Part shown: one piece after another, positions 23,501 to 38,500 of the stretch
Position numbering within the stretch: position 1 is the first letter of the stretch
Layout: each line of letters starts with the position of its first letter
Source: Alligator mississippiensis
Taxonomy: Eukaryota > Chordata > Crocodylia > Alligatoridae
Length of the DNA stretch: 64,000 bases
Direction: 5' to 3'
Assembly (NCBI RefSeq): GCF_030867095.1
Contig: NC_081826.1
Span: 58,107,501-58,171,500, forward strand
The notes under the pieces: model-generated
Database searches by the model: none
Told to the model about the DNA's origin: nothing
Seen by the model: the letters and a program-made list of their open reading frames with translations, nothing else
Program-made: the position numbers and the translations under genes

Positions 23501-26500
23501 TGGGTCCTGGCCCTCTATGGATTTGTATGGGGCTAAAGATAAGAAAGGATTGGCTAGGAGCTATGGTCAGCCTTGTATTTGTTGGAATGAAGGTTAAGGG
23601 GATACATATTCAGCTGGAGAACGTGCAAGGGAATGATATTGCAGCCATAGCCATAGCCAGTCATTTTAGTGCCCAGTGCAAGTTATGCAGATTACCCCCC
23701 TACATGCTACTATGTAATTACTTCCATTTCAAGTAATTACACCCTGACCCCATGTGATGGCACCCCCCATGCAATAGCACCCAGTGCCAGTTCACCACTG
23801 ACACTGCCCTTGCTATGGTACTGAATTTAGCCTTGGATGATTTCACATCCTCTTTGAAAACTGCTACATCCAGCAAAGGGATTCCTGGATGCATCTCTGG
23901 CCCAGGGGAGCACATGCTTTTGAGACTATATTGTCAGCAAAGGGTATATAGCACAAGCAATGAGTCAGAGTGGAGGCACTGATCCTCTTCAAGCTCCACC
24001 AGCCAGGATCTATTTGAGTATAAGCTCCCATAAATCATTCTGCATGGGAGCCACCCCTCTGAAATAATAGGAAAACAAATTAATAAAGAGATCTTTCAGA
24101 GACTGCCTATCCCTAAGTCCCCTTTCAGGAGTTCTGTTATAGGTATACAAATTGCAGCATATCATTCTTTTTTACTAAAGACATTTGAACAATGGGGGAA
24201 CATTTTTCCTTATGAGTTAACCAGTTATCTTAACTAAACCTGAACACAGGTTTAGTTACAACACAGTTGTAACCAAATACACTTATTTCCAGAACAAACA
24301 CTTATGAAGTCATTAACAGAGGAATGTCTCAGCCAAATAAATAGAAGCAATGAACGATCTCTTACAAAAGAATACATGTTGATGCTAATGCTCCAGCCAT
24401 GGACTATCTTCCTATTGACATGGAATATGCATGTTTAAACCTCTAAACCTCAACCTACAAAGCAAGCCTCTAAAACTTGCTGAGTTTACAATCTAGTGTG
24501 TCCAAAGCTGCAGAATGATAAGTAGTGGGAATCAGAAAATCAAAGGCTATTGTTCTAGCTCATATCCCTGACTCCATGGGACAGGTAAGACAAAGTTGCC
24601 TGTGTAAAACATGAAATCTGTTTGAGTTTATGAAACCACTATATCACTGAATGTCTTTCCATATATTGGATTACAAATATAAGGAAGCCTATGTCTGTAT
24701 CCCCTCACAGAGATGAAGGAGGGAGATGTGACTGGGATAATTAAGCCTTTAACTTGAATAGTCTCTTTAACTGAAACTTCTGTAGAGCCAAGATGGCTGC
24801 AGCCGAATGTGAACAAACTTTCCCAAAGTAGCCTGCAGGAGGTGGGAATGGAGCAATGGAAAATCCACCAAAAAATGGAAGAAGCAAAGATAAAAGGTGT
24901 TAACAGTTGCTGTTAAAAAAAAACTCAGTGAGTCAGTGTTCCTCACTGAGCTGAGGAATCTTTTGACAGCTAGATCTGAACAAGCTAAGGAAAGCTGAGT
25001 AGAGAAATCAGGGATAAGTCCAATAAGGTACCCAAAGATTGGAAAAGGGCCAATGTGGTCCCCATTTACAAGAAGGGGAGAAAGGAGGACCCTGGCAATT
25101 ATAGGCCAGTCAGTCTTACCTCAGTCCTTGGGAAGACCTTTGAGAAAATTATCAAGGAGCACATCTGCAAGGTCCCAGCAGAGGAGGTAACGCTCAGGGG
25201 CAATAAACATGGGTTCATTGAGGGCAGGTCCTGCCTGACTAACCTGGTTTCTTTTTATGATCAGGTCACTAAGTCCCTGGATGAGGGTGTCAGGGTGGAT
25301 GTCATCTTCCTGGGCTTTAACAAGGCCTTTGACACTGTTTCCCACCACATTCTCTTAAAAAAAAACTTAGTGACTGCTGCACTGATGCCTACACAGTCAG
25401 ATGGGTGGCAAATTGGCTAGATGGTCACACCCAGAGAGTGATGATGGATGGGTCGTTTTCAACCTGGAGGGATGTGGACAGTGGAGTCCCCCAGGGCTTG
25501 GTCCTGGGGCTTGTACGGTTCAACATCTTTATCAGTGATCTGGATACAGGTATGGAATGCACGCTGTCCAAATTTACTGATGACACCAAGTTGTGGGGCG
25601 AGGTGGGCACGCTGGAGGGGAGGGACAGAATCCAGCTAGATCTAGACAAATTACAGAGTTGGGTGGATGAGAATAGAATGGAATTCAATGCAGACAAGTG
25701 CAAAGTACTGCATCTAGGGAGACGAAACCAGCAACATACCTATAGGCTGGGGAACACTCTTCTTGTCATCATAGTGGCAGAAAGGGATCTTGGAGTCATT
25801 GTTGACTCCAGGATAAACATGAGCCGCCAACGCGAGAAAGTGGTCAGTCAGGCTAACCGCACCTTGTCGTGCATCTACAGATGCATCACAAGCAGGTCCA
25901 GGAAGGTGATCCTTCCCCTCTATGTGTCATTGGTCAGGTCACAGTTGGAGTACTGCATCCAGTTCTGGGCGCCGCACTTCAAGAGGGATGTGGCTAGCAT
26001 TGAGAGGGTCCAGAGGAGGGCCACTCACATGGTCAAGGGGCAGCAGGGCAGGCCCTATGAAGAGAGGCTAAAGGGCCTGAGCCTATTCAGCCTCCACAAG
26101 AGAAGGCTGAGAGGGGATCTGGTGGCCATTTAAAAACTCACCAGAAGAGACCAGTTAGAATTGGGGGAGGCTCTGTTCCCTGGGGCTTCACCCAGGGTTA
26201 TTAGGAATAATGGCCAAAAATTGTTAGAGAGAAAGTTCAAGCTGGACATCAGGAGACATTACTTTACAGTTAGGGATGCCAGGCTCTGGAATGGGCTCCC
26301 AAGTGAGGTGGTACTCTCTCCTACCTTGGGGGTCTTCAAGAGGAGGCTGGACAGATATTTGGATGGGGTGATATGATCCCAGCACCTGTTCCTGTCCGAG
26401 GCAGTGGGTCGGACCTGATGATCTGTTTAGGTCCCTTCCGACCCTAAGCACTACAATACTATGAAGTCCATGACCAGGAAGACAAGACCCAGCCAGCAGA

Positions 26501-29500
26501 GTGGGGTCCAGAAGAAGGGAGCTGCAACACCTCAAGGCACTGACCACAACTCAAAGATCACTCAAGAACATGAGAACTGAGGAGGAGGAAACTGTATACA
26601 TAGATTCCTATTTTGTCATGATATACATATCTCTTGTGATTGGATTCCACCTCATATTACTGATTTAATAATTCTACTGCAAAACCTGTGGTTAAAGGGT
26701 TAAATTGTAACTTGCTACCACCAGAGTTGGAACTTGGGAGATTCTCCTTAAGATATTATAGAGACTTATGGTCAGCAATTCCCTAGAAGTGTACATGAGA
26801 GGCCAGAGCCAGGAACTGTGCCTGGAGCCTGCTCAGACCCAGGGGACCTTAGAAGCATGTGGTCCAAATACAGCTGCCTGGTGATTATCCATTAGGACTA
26901 GCTCAGCCAGAATTGTGACACCCCATAAACACTCTTCCTTGCTGAGATTAATCATGCCTCTGGCATGAATACTCTCTGCCAGAAGGTTGTGTGCCCACTT
27001 GAAGCAAGCCTGGCAAGGGGCCCACAATAATCTCCATGTGCAACATATTTGCACAAATAGCACTGAGCTTCTCATTTTGACCCAACATGATTTTAATAAT
27101 AAAATTACCTTGCCTATACAAAACACATAATATTTAAAACAGTGTAGTCTATACTATTAAAAGGGCTGCACATAGTGTCACTTTTTGTTTTACTAATAGT
27201 GGTTGTTTAAACTTTTGCACTTGAACAGTGAAAGCAAGCCTAAACCATTTCTTGTTTCTGTTCCCTTTCACTTTCTTATTCTCAAGTATCAGAACAATGC
27301 TGCTATGTTGGGGCTGTGAAAGCAGTAGGGAAATATTGAAATCCAAATTATTGGATGCACAGGCATGGCTTTAATACATAATGGCTAGGGACACAAGTTA
27401 CACATAAACTGATTTAAGTGATGAGAAACTGGTTTAAACCTGTAACAGAACAGAAGTTCAGTGCACATAAACCAGTTTCAAAACAGCTGAAACTGGGTTA
27501 ACATAAACCTGGCTGAATGTAGTATCAGACTTAACTAATTTAGGTCAAACTTGTTTATGAAACTTCTGTTTCAAACCCCTTCCTGGTTCAGGTTAAATCA
27601 GAGTCTCCCAGCATCCCAGGATGCTTTACAACCCTGGGCTGGGCTGTGCTGCCTGCTCCAGGGAGCAGGGCTGGCCCCGCCCCTCTGCTCTCTAGCCAAA
27701 GCAGTGAGGGCTGGTTCACTGGCCAGCTCACCACCACCCACCCCAAGCAGACCCCCGCAGAGGTCTGAGGCTAGTAAGGGTAGCTCAGTGTGCTGGCCTT
27801 GTCTCCTTCTCTTCATTCTGCTGGCTGTGAATGTGGACTACAAATCCCGGAGGTACCTGGAAGCAGGAAGAAGAAGTGATGAGAAACCATGCAAAGTCCT
27901 GGTACTGTGATTCTGTCCTGCAAATTCCAGAGACCTCAGCAGCAGCAGAAGAGGAAGCAAACACACAGCCAAGCTTCAGAGAAAGGACTATTCTTGTTCA
28001 AGCTTTTATGATTTTAATGCCACTACCTTTTTCCCCCCCACCACCTCCGCAGCCTGGCAGCCCCTCCTCCTTCCACCCAGGCAGATCACAGACTGGGGCC
28101 AGGCCATGCTCCCTCTGCTCCAGCAGGGAGGGGGGGAAAGTCTTGGAGGGCTTCTCTCCTTCCTTCCCTTTGGCAGTGGCTGACAGGCATGTTCTAGCAC
28201 CCCTAGCTTCTGGCTTGAGCCACTGCAGGCATATTGCTGCATTTCCTGAATCGAAAGTGAATGTCTGTTCATGTGTTTCTCAGTTTCTCCCCCAAAAACC
28301 CAAATGATGTAATAATAGAGATCAAGGATTAAATTAGGGTGAATATAGTTCCTCATGCTCCTCAAACATTGGGAGACTGCTGCCTCCAGAATGCTCTCCC
28401 TCCACATAAGCTGGTGCTTGAAGACCCATCAGGCAAATGAACTGAAATTGGAAGCATCAGGAGACACTGGCTTCCGGTTGCCGAGTTATTGGAGATCACA
28501 GACTCTGTGTTTCCCCCACCCCCCATCCCCCCCGCTGACTAGGTAGAGCAGCAGCCCTTGATGGGAGTAGCAGTTTCCCACCAAGAAGCCTTCTCACTAA
28601 TGGAAGATTTGTCTCCTTTCCAGTTCGCAGGCCCACTAAGAGCTTAAGACCAGCTCTTGATCTTTTCCAGAAACAGGAAAGATAAGTAATATTCACTAAA
28701 ATAGACAGACACATTGATGAATTCTCTTATAAAGACCTAACATCTTCCAAAACATAGGAGGTTATATCAGTAGTTTATATGTCTCTGAGGAAGAATGATC
28801 CCGAAACTGTATTTTTATTTGTTTATCACTCTCTCTCTCAGTACAGAGTCTCCATTCTGGTCACATCCAAGTTCTGATGCTATAAGAATGGGGAGGAAGG
28901 GGAAAAATATTCAGGTTGAGTAAATAAAATGACTAAAGGCATGGAGGTACAGTTTCCTTATTAGGAGAGGTGAAAAGAACAGGATTAATTAGCAAGACAA
29001 GTAAGAGTAAGGGATCGTGCAAAATAATGAACAGTGTGATAACGAATTTCGCTTTATTATTAAACATGCAAAGGGAATTCAATAATACTAAAAGAATAGA
29101 TTGAAATAGTGGTCTGGATAATACCTGATCTATGGCATAGTACTTATGACACTGTGAGGGGAAGTCAGTGAGGGCAGCCACAAAAAGACAAATAATCAGA
29201 CAAAGGAACAATAGGTGGAACACTTAGTAAAATGGTCTTGGTGATGAATGACTATGTCATGAAAATACACTTTCAAATAAATACTATGCGCCCAGATCTT
29301 CAGATCAATTTACAATGGTTGATAATCTTGCCCTAGATGTTTGTACCTTACCATTAATGGTTAGCCAGCCTCTAGTAGGCATCACAGTGGAATCAAGGGC
29401 TGGAAGAGATGTCAAGATGTCATCTGCTCAGTGGTTTTCAAACTTCCTAAAGTTACAGATCCCTTTCATAGTACTATTTCTGGCACTGAACCTCTACCCC

Positions 29501-32500
29501 TATCCTGTGAACTGCTGTGGATCCAGGTAACTTGGCCCGGCAATGGTGGCACTCTTACCCCAATCTCTTTGCAGAGCCCTTGATGACCAATCACAGAACC
29601 CCAAAATCCACATTCTTATCTAAACCATCCCATAAGAACGAAAGTTATTCTTTAGAAAGGATTTGCATAATGAGCGGATAATAGCCTTGTGAGACAGCTT
29701 AGGGAAGTTTCAATGTGTTACAAGAAGTACATACTAACTGAGCTTCAGGAGTGAAATTCTAACCTTTCATAGGTCAATGAAAGTACTCAAAAGCTTGCCT
29801 ATGTTTGTCCCTACCATTCACTTGGTCCAATAAAAGATATCACTCAAGATAATTCTTTCTTCCCACATTTGCTGAACCATCACAGGAACAGTGTCACCTC
29901 AACACTAAAAAAGGATATTTTGCCTTTGATATCAGTAATGCCATGATTTTTCCTCTATGGTTAGCAAGAAAACATTAACCCCTATAATTTCCATGAAGTA
30001 CAACATCAGAGAAAAGAGTATAAAATATTTGTCAATTATAATTTGTAAGTGAACTGAGTCAGCGTCTGTAGATGACTTGGCTGCAGCTACACTGTCAATG
30101 TGTTTTCACTATTGTTGATCAAACTGTTTCTTTGTTTTCTCAGGTTCTGCTATCTCTTTGTATCTGTCTGCTGTTCACTGCCTTATACTTACATTGTAAA
30201 CTCTCTGGGGCCAAAGCTTGCCTTTTTGTTCTCTGGGTGTGTCTGATGTCTATAGTGCTTAGAACAGTAGGGTCCTGGGCCATGGGCAATCTTTCTTATT
30301 ACAAGAATATTATATTTATATTTATGGAACATTTAAATATGGTGGCCTCGCATACCTAATTTATCTGTGTGCAGGTGAGTCTTCTGTAGGACAATAATCT
30401 ACACCTGGAAACAACTAAATATTAAGGATTGTAACTCACCTGTTTATATGTATATGGAAATACATTAAAGAAATATATCTGAAACAATATTTACCAATTT
30501 AATTAGAGCTCTCTGTAATCTGAGATTACCCATAATCACTGCTTTTATAAAATCTCATGCAAGTTTGCTAAAGGACTCCTAAATTTTACTATACCACAAT
30601 TTCAAGATCTATTTATTTTCTAGTAATTTCCCAAGAGAAAATGGAAGCCTTTTAAAAGGAACAAAATTACTTCTGTTTTATTTATGAAGTAAAATACCTA
30701 ATATTCTTAAATGGGCTATTGCCCTTGGCAACAGCTACATATAACAGGTTGAACATGCAAGCTTTTGCTAAGGACATCTGTAAATGATGAATGTGCCATG
30801 GTATGGTTAAATTTTACTGACTAAAACAAAACAGGTATTAAAATCAACATTGTTACTACTTTGAGCATACTGTTGGGATAGATGAAACATTAAGGACTCA
30901 AATTTTATTGGCAGGCAGAGACAATATACTATTTGCACTCTGTACATCCATTAAAGCAGTTTTCTTTTGCATTCATTGCATGCCTACTGTATGAGTATTC
31001 ACCTGTAATAGAATGAATGTCATTTTTCTTCAGATTTTCTCTTTTAGAGGAATACCTCTTGATTTACCTGCATATCATGCTACAGCCTCATGTGAACCCA
31101 GTTTGAAATGACACACATTGTACAACTACCAGTGGACTAAGCATTTAAGCATTCTTCTAGCGCAGGATATGACATAAACATGGGAATAGCAATGCTCTCA
31201 TTGACTGCAATACAGAGTAGGATTTTTCTCAGAATGTTATATCACCATGGTAAAATGGGGCCAAGCAGAGTTAACAAGGCTTTCCTTACAACTGGAAGGG
31301 CTAGAGACATACATGTATTACACCTATTGGTTAGACACTCCATATCTGCCAGAATGAAGAGCCCATGTGTAAGCCTTGTGCTAGTCCTTCTGTCAAGAGC
31401 CTGCGGGGGCTGAAGTTAATTAGCAGTTAACACTTTCAGTGCCTGGGCAAAAATGGAGGCAGGATGGGGCTCTTTAACACTGTAAACTGACAGCCAGCTT
31501 GGAATGATGATGATGAATTCTTCAGGGTACTGCATTGATCAAATATGCAAGTCAAAAAAGAAAAATAGAGGATGTTCCTGAATATCAAATAGGTGCTTCG
31601 AGGACATGACTCTCCACAGGCAGAAAATATGGCAATTCTACCCTGACATGTGTAAATATGTTTAATCCTTTAATTGCTTTTATTCTGGAATGTATTTCTT
31701 TGACTTGCCTTCCACTGCCACAAGCTATTATTTCCTCCCCATTATGAAAAATGAGCAAAATTCAAATACTGGTTAAGCTTGTATCAGAGAAAAATCCATA
31801 GACACTCAGTAAACAAATCATAGGGGAGGTCATTTTCAACTACAGCTTATTAACACCTTGTCACAGAAATAAAAAGAAAGAGAGATGAATAATTATCACC
31901 TCCCATGTTGCTGATACCCGCATCAAGATTTATGATCTGGCTTAAATTTTACACAACACATTTCTGAAATTATATTTTTTTCTGGAAAGAAATTGCTGGA
32001 CTATTCCAAACATACCAAAGAGTTCTGTCAACACTTTACTGCATTTTATTAAGCTTAGGAGTGGTATTGCAATCTTTTTTCTAGTGACTTATGATTTCAA
32101 AGATGCAATACAGTAAATGTAGTCACAAAGTTTTCTTTTACCTGCCTTACAGATAGGTAAAATACCCATTTCAAGCAGTACACTCAATTTTAAGTGTAAC
32201 ATATAACCCCTTACACCAGTAATGCATATACACATATAAATACATATTCGACATTTATTTTTATTGTGCTTATTATGTAAGGGGCCACATTTAAGGTTTA
32301 CACATTTTGGTGACTGCATGCCACCAAAGTTCCAGTTCATGTGAAATTACCAAATTCCAGGATTCAGAAATTGAGTTTACCTTTTTTCTTTGGCATGGGT
32401 GATATGAAAGGAGATAGGTTTGTTTTTTGGAGCTGTTCAGAAAATGGGAGTTACTTATTATGATTTTAAACAGGCCTAAATAAAAATATTGTTATGTCTC

Positions 32501-35500
32501 TATCCATCCCTTGTGGTTTGGGAAAAGAATGATACTAAGAAAGAATATTTGACTGCATCCAGACAAGCGCAGCCATGCAGTATGCTGCCTCCTTGCAGTG
32601 CAGGAGTTCAGAGGGGTATTTGACCCCAGGAAATTCTGGGGTCAAAAAAACCTGCACAGAAAAAAGAGGGGTAGTACATGCAGCGACTGCCTGTGTCACC
32701 CACAACTGGAGCCTGGCCATCTGGAGCTATGCTCCAGGTGTCGGCAGACTCCCAGCTGCAGGAGCACCATGTTTGCAGTTTTCCTGACCCACAAGGCCCC
32801 AGGTAAAGCTTCTGGGGCCAGCACAGTTGCTGGCCCCAGTGCCCCTGCCCCGACTTGGGGTAACCTGCTGCACACCAGGGCGCACATGGCACATGCATTC
32901 CCTGGGAACAAGTAGCAGTGGCACAAGGTATGCCACTGCTTCTTGTCACCGGGGAACTAAACATTTATATTCATGTGGACATGGCCTTTTTGTCTCCTAC
33001 CCTAGACAGTGGCATCATAAGGCACTAAAAAGATAAGGTAAGTAGTGTTGACATGGACAAATTGAACCAGTACTGAATGATACACATTACTGGCATTTTT
33101 CTCATCCTCCTACCTATTTTGGCATGCATTGGAAACAATTAAATTTCTAGCCCTTATTGTCATGAAGAAATCTTTAATATAGTATTGGTTATAGAGTCAG
33201 CCAAGAGACAGACACTGAATCTGTAAGAGACTTGCTAACTGGGCTGTGCATATTAATAGGATGTTAATAAGGAAGGTTAATGATGACATTATAGATACTA
33301 ATATTAATCATTTTAGGAGAAATAATCAACTACTCTGGAATACTGGGCACAGAGGTAGTTAATCATATTAGTCTGAAGTGTAGAAGGTAGAGCAGAGTGG
33401 CACCTAAGCACCTTTTCACACCTTACACTGGGAGCCACCCAAATGCTGATTGATGGTAGTGCTAGCCCAAGGTTGGAGCACTCATACTCCAGGGCAGCAG
33501 GGGCCAAGAAAACTGAAAAGTAAGAATCCCCCCTCCCATTCTGGGCTGCCCCTCTGCCTCCCAGAGCTCCCCTGGTTCCCTGCATGCCAAGGGCTTCCCC
33601 CTCTGCCCCACGGGGTTCTCACCTGCCTCCCCTCCCCCGCAACCTGTCTTTTTGTGGCTGCCCATACTGCCTGCCCCTGGGCCACTGGGGAAGTAGGCAG
33701 GGAAGGATTAACCTGCCACTGCCACTACTGCTAGGCTGCTGCTTCTCTCCAGGCTGTAGACCACCCAGAGAGCTGCAGCAGGGGTGGCAGCAGGTAATCA
33801 GGCAAGTTAACCCTTCCCTGCCTGCTCCCTGTGACAGACAGCACTGGCAGCCATAAGTAAGGAGGGGTAGGGCAGTGAGCAGGGTGCTGGGGGGCTGTGG
33901 GCACAGTCTGGGGGATGGGGAGAGGTAGGTGGGGTGTTTAAACTCAGGTGTAGCCTAGAGGGGCTATACCTTAGTGTAACATGAGTTGGGTAACACAGAT
34001 CATAAATAATCCTGCCCTGAAGTGGTGTAACTTTGAGCTATATAATGAGTGCTTAAAACTAGTTTCAGGTGTTAATGTTCACACGGTCCAGGTGTTAAGA
34101 TCTCCAGGAGCCACACAAAATTACTATGTAACAAGGCCCTTAGACACGAACTGGCTCAGAAAGGCCTGAGCTTCTATAAGCAGTCTACTTTCTCTTTCTC
34201 AGTAGTAAAGTAAATTAATCTACATGAAAGACAAGAAAAGATGCATAACATGACATTAATCTTGCCCAAAGAAACAGAGATAATTTAATATGAATAATTT
34301 AAACATATCTCTGCAATGTAAATTTCACAAGCAGGAAATCTTTTGTGTATAGTTCTATTCATACCTTAAATCCTAATTAAAGGTCAAAGTTTCTTCCCAA
34401 GCCTAGGCAACACAATGGACCAGTATGGCTAAGCTAGCTAGTTCCTATAGCTAATGGCATGCAAAGAAGAAATGAATCTATCTTCACCTCTTGCCACCAC
34501 TGGCTCCCCAAACCAAATTACCAGGTACCCATTTAAAAGATGCCTTATCCTCCCCAACATTGTACCCCTTAAAACCATAGTTTCCAGGGTTTCATCCCAT
34601 TTGATCACACTTTATACATAGCTCAGTTAGCTATATCCTTTCGCACCTAGATAATATCCTTTCCCAGATAATATTGAAAACATTATGAAAGATGAAAAAT
34701 TCCCCTGCACTGCTTCTTTACAGATCAGCAGGGATCCTGGCTTTCTCTATTTAAAAATCCCAAATTCTCTGATTAAAAAAATTCCAAAAAGTTCTGATTA
34801 AAAACCCCAAAATCTGTGTTCCACAATTAAAATGAAACACCACTACCTTTATAGGAATAAGTTGAACACAATATTTTATTGATATACAGTAAAATCTCCG
34901 GTAAGCGACACCTTACAAGCCAGCATGCTCTGTTAACTGGCATTCCAGCTTGTAAGGAAAAGTGAAACCGGAAGTGCCCACCGTGGCACTTCCGGTTTCT
35001 CTGAGCCCACACGGCCTGGGGCAAAGGAGTCTGTGCTGCTGAGCCCCCATGGCTCGGGGGCATAACAGGCTGCATGGGGCATGCCTCCCTGTCCCGCAGG
35101 GCCCACAGGAGAGTTGGCGATGCTGTGGGAGGGGCAGCAACGCCCCGGACATGGCGGGAGAAGTGGTGGCCTGAACAAGCAAGGATGCCTGTTCAGGCCA
35201 CTCAGTTAACCGGCATATTTTGTTATCAGGCATCCCACATTCCCAGGGGATGCTGGATAACAGAGCTTTTACTGTAGTTACAATTTTAAAGCAATTTGGA
35301 AACCTACCAGTGCCTCAATCATTATAATAAAATACAGTCTAACTACCTCCATATTTTGGAGCTTGATTTTGGTTTTATTAATCATAGAAAATCAGCTGCT
35401 TTCTGGCTCTGAGCAGCCCTGATATGCTGGTGCTCCTCACTCCCAAGCCACATCCCCTACCACCTACCCCCAGCGCTGCTGGTGCCCCTCCCTCCTGACC

Positions 35501-38500
35501 CCCAGTCCCCTGTCCCCACCAGTGCCCCTCACTCCTGGTCCACAGGCCTCGCTATCCTTGCTGGTGCCCCTCACTCTTGAGCCACTGTTCCACAGCCCTC
35601 CAGTGCATGCTTGACCATAGGGGGGAGTGCCTGACTATAGGCAATGCCATACGCAAAGTGTCAGGGGTTAATGAGGGGCACATGCCCCCTGATATTTGTG
35701 CACCTATACTGGGGCACAGAGCTGCAGCCTGGGCTGACCAGCACCAGGCCACCTCCACAGCCCAGAGGGCAGGACCAGAAGTGGGATGGCAGAGCAAGGC
35801 AGAGACTTGTTGCTACTGCCAGCTCCTCCACCACCAGCACCAGGACTCCTGCACAAGCCATGCTGCCATGTAGTAACACTGAGCTGCCAGCAGTGTGAAG
35901 AATGACAGATGGGGGAGTGGCTGCGCTGCCCTCAACCCCTCCTGCCACAGCTCTAACCTCCTGCCATGGCCAGGCCACAACTGTCACTTCCCACCCCACC
36001 TCCCTGCCAGGACAGAGGTGTGGCTGAGTACCCAAGTGGCTGGGGGTGGGAGGAGGTGAGTCCAGAGCAGGTCCCCCCCAGCCTGTTTGTCCTTGAGCTG
36101 CACGCAGCATGGTGTTACTCCATGGTGGTGTGTCTGGTGTAGGGATCCTGGAAGTAGCAGCAAGTCTCACCTCCCCACCTCACTCAGTCCTCCCATGATG
36201 GGTCCCACCCACTGGGCCATGGGGGCAGCCTGGTGCTGGTCCAACCAAAGTGCAGTCACATGCCCCATTGTGGGCACACAAATCTGGGGTGACACATCCC
36301 CGACACGTCCCCCAAACATGTTGTCTATAGTGCCTGACCCCTCCCGGGAGTGAACACTGCAACAGGGAGCCAGCCTCCCCACCCCAACAACCCCCCCAGA
36401 CAAGCCACCAGTGGCTTTGTCCTGCTCTTGCAAAGCCCTGCAGCCACACACTGCCCTGGTTGACCAGTGACCGCAGCCCCAGCTGCCAACCCTGACCCAC
36501 TCCTTCCCTCACCTCGGCACAAACCACCACCACAACCTCAATCTGCCCTCCCTGCCTACCCACGTATCACCTTATGTCCCTCCCCGCCCCCTCCCCACAA
36601 GACCTACCTGCAGGCAACTGGGGGAGCTGCTGTCCACCATGCTGCCTGGGGCCATTTTGTTGGCAGCACAAATTTAGTAAAACAATCACCATTCCTTTTG
36701 CCTGCAAGCATTTTTAGCAAAGTTTGAAAATGCCTTCTCTCTTCTTGGTCATTTTTTCAATATATACTGTGTGACGAAAACATATGAGCTCATTGGAATT
36801 TATAGACAGATTTGGCAAACTTTATATATTTATTTGGGCTGTGAGATCATTTGGATTCAAGGCTGGCTCTCTCTCTAAGAATAGGAATACTTTCTTCTGA
36901 ATTAACACCTGTTAGAAATCTTACTGTGCATCTATTATAAATCTTACTGTCTGGGTCCAAAACCTGCTATAATACATGCAGCAGTAATTAGAGAAACTTA
37001 GATAGAAAAACTCAAAGTAGACTTTCTAAAGTAAAACATGCTATAGGAGATACTTTTGCAAGACCGTACAAGCAAACTGGTTCAAATTCATTAAGACTTA
37101 GCACAGCAATATTACCAAATACAAAATTGTACTGATTCAAATATATTTACTACATTTTTTAAAAAACACACAACATGCCTCTGGATTTATGGTAAGTATA
37201 AGTATGCAAATGACAGAAAAGAAAATTCCCAGAATAACTAGAATCAGATGGCCTAAAAATCACAAACAAACACACAAATACACACCTCTGACTTGTCAGC
37301 AGATTTCAAGTAATTTTGCATATTCATGAAGCTTAGGTATGTTTTACAAAAGAATTCACATTTTTGGGTGTGTATTTGGTCCAGACCCAAAGATTTGAGG
37401 TTTGCTCATTGCCAATTAAAAAACTCTTTTCTTTCAAGGATCTATTCCTTTTTTCTCTCTCTCTCTCATCTGTAGAACCAGGTTTCAAAGACTAAAAATA
37501 AATAAAAATGTAGACTGTCAAATCTGATAGTATGAGTTCCTCACAAATTTGATAGTATGCTATGCCTGTATCTTTTGGAAAAGTCAAAAGGTATTCAGTA
37601 AGAGCTAAATACCTCAAAGTATCCAGTGTTTTGCTAACCTACCACAGAACACATGTTATTTGGCAAGATCTTACCCCAAAAGAGGTGTCAAAGGACGCAT
37701 CTACACATTGCCCTATGGCAACATTGTTACTGGACTATGCTTTAGTACTTCCAAAGTACAAAGTACTAAAGCACAGTGCACTAACTTTCCATACTATGCC
37801 ATACGCACAGCTGAGTTATTTTTAGCAGCTACTTTGTGGTAGTGGCATGCTATAACAGGGGAGTGTGCCACTACAGTGAAGTAGCTCCTGGTCACATGTA
37901 GACACCCATGGATGTTATGTCACCATAGTGTCTTGCTATGGCAATGTAGCATCATGTGTAGACAAGTCCAAAGCACCCTAACTTTGTCCAGTACCATATC
38001 ACACTGACAACTTGTCATGATCCTGAGGGTAGAATTGGCTTATTTGAAATATTTTCAATGAAAGTTAATGGAATTAATGGAAATGTGTTTCTTCTGGAGT
38101 TTTTCCATCTTCTTATGGAAAAAGAAGTCTAATTTTTTATTTCAGGATTTTTTTTATTTTTTCAATAAAAACAACAAACCTGAGAAAAATCTGATTATGG
38201 AAAATACTTATCATGTATCAAACAGCTATACCACAAAAACAAATATCTAACTGATACAGAATGGATGATATTGGAACATCTTCCTTCTTCAAAACAAATG
38301 TAAGCCATGGGTTAGAAGCCTCACTAGATGATGATCTAGTCTGATAAAAGTTGATAAGCAAGACTGCAGATGAAGATACAGAGACCATTATTCTCACTCA
38401 AATTTAAATTGACTTTTACGCACATTTAAGGGATCCTGGGAGGGCATGTACCTATGGAGGGTGCCTAAGGTGAGAACTGCATGGCAACATCCAGTTGGAG

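Noticed and set aside
35577..36563. Multiple open frames of 80-169 codons
   Set aside because: By-products of the GC-rich inverted repeat; the same DNA is open on both strands.
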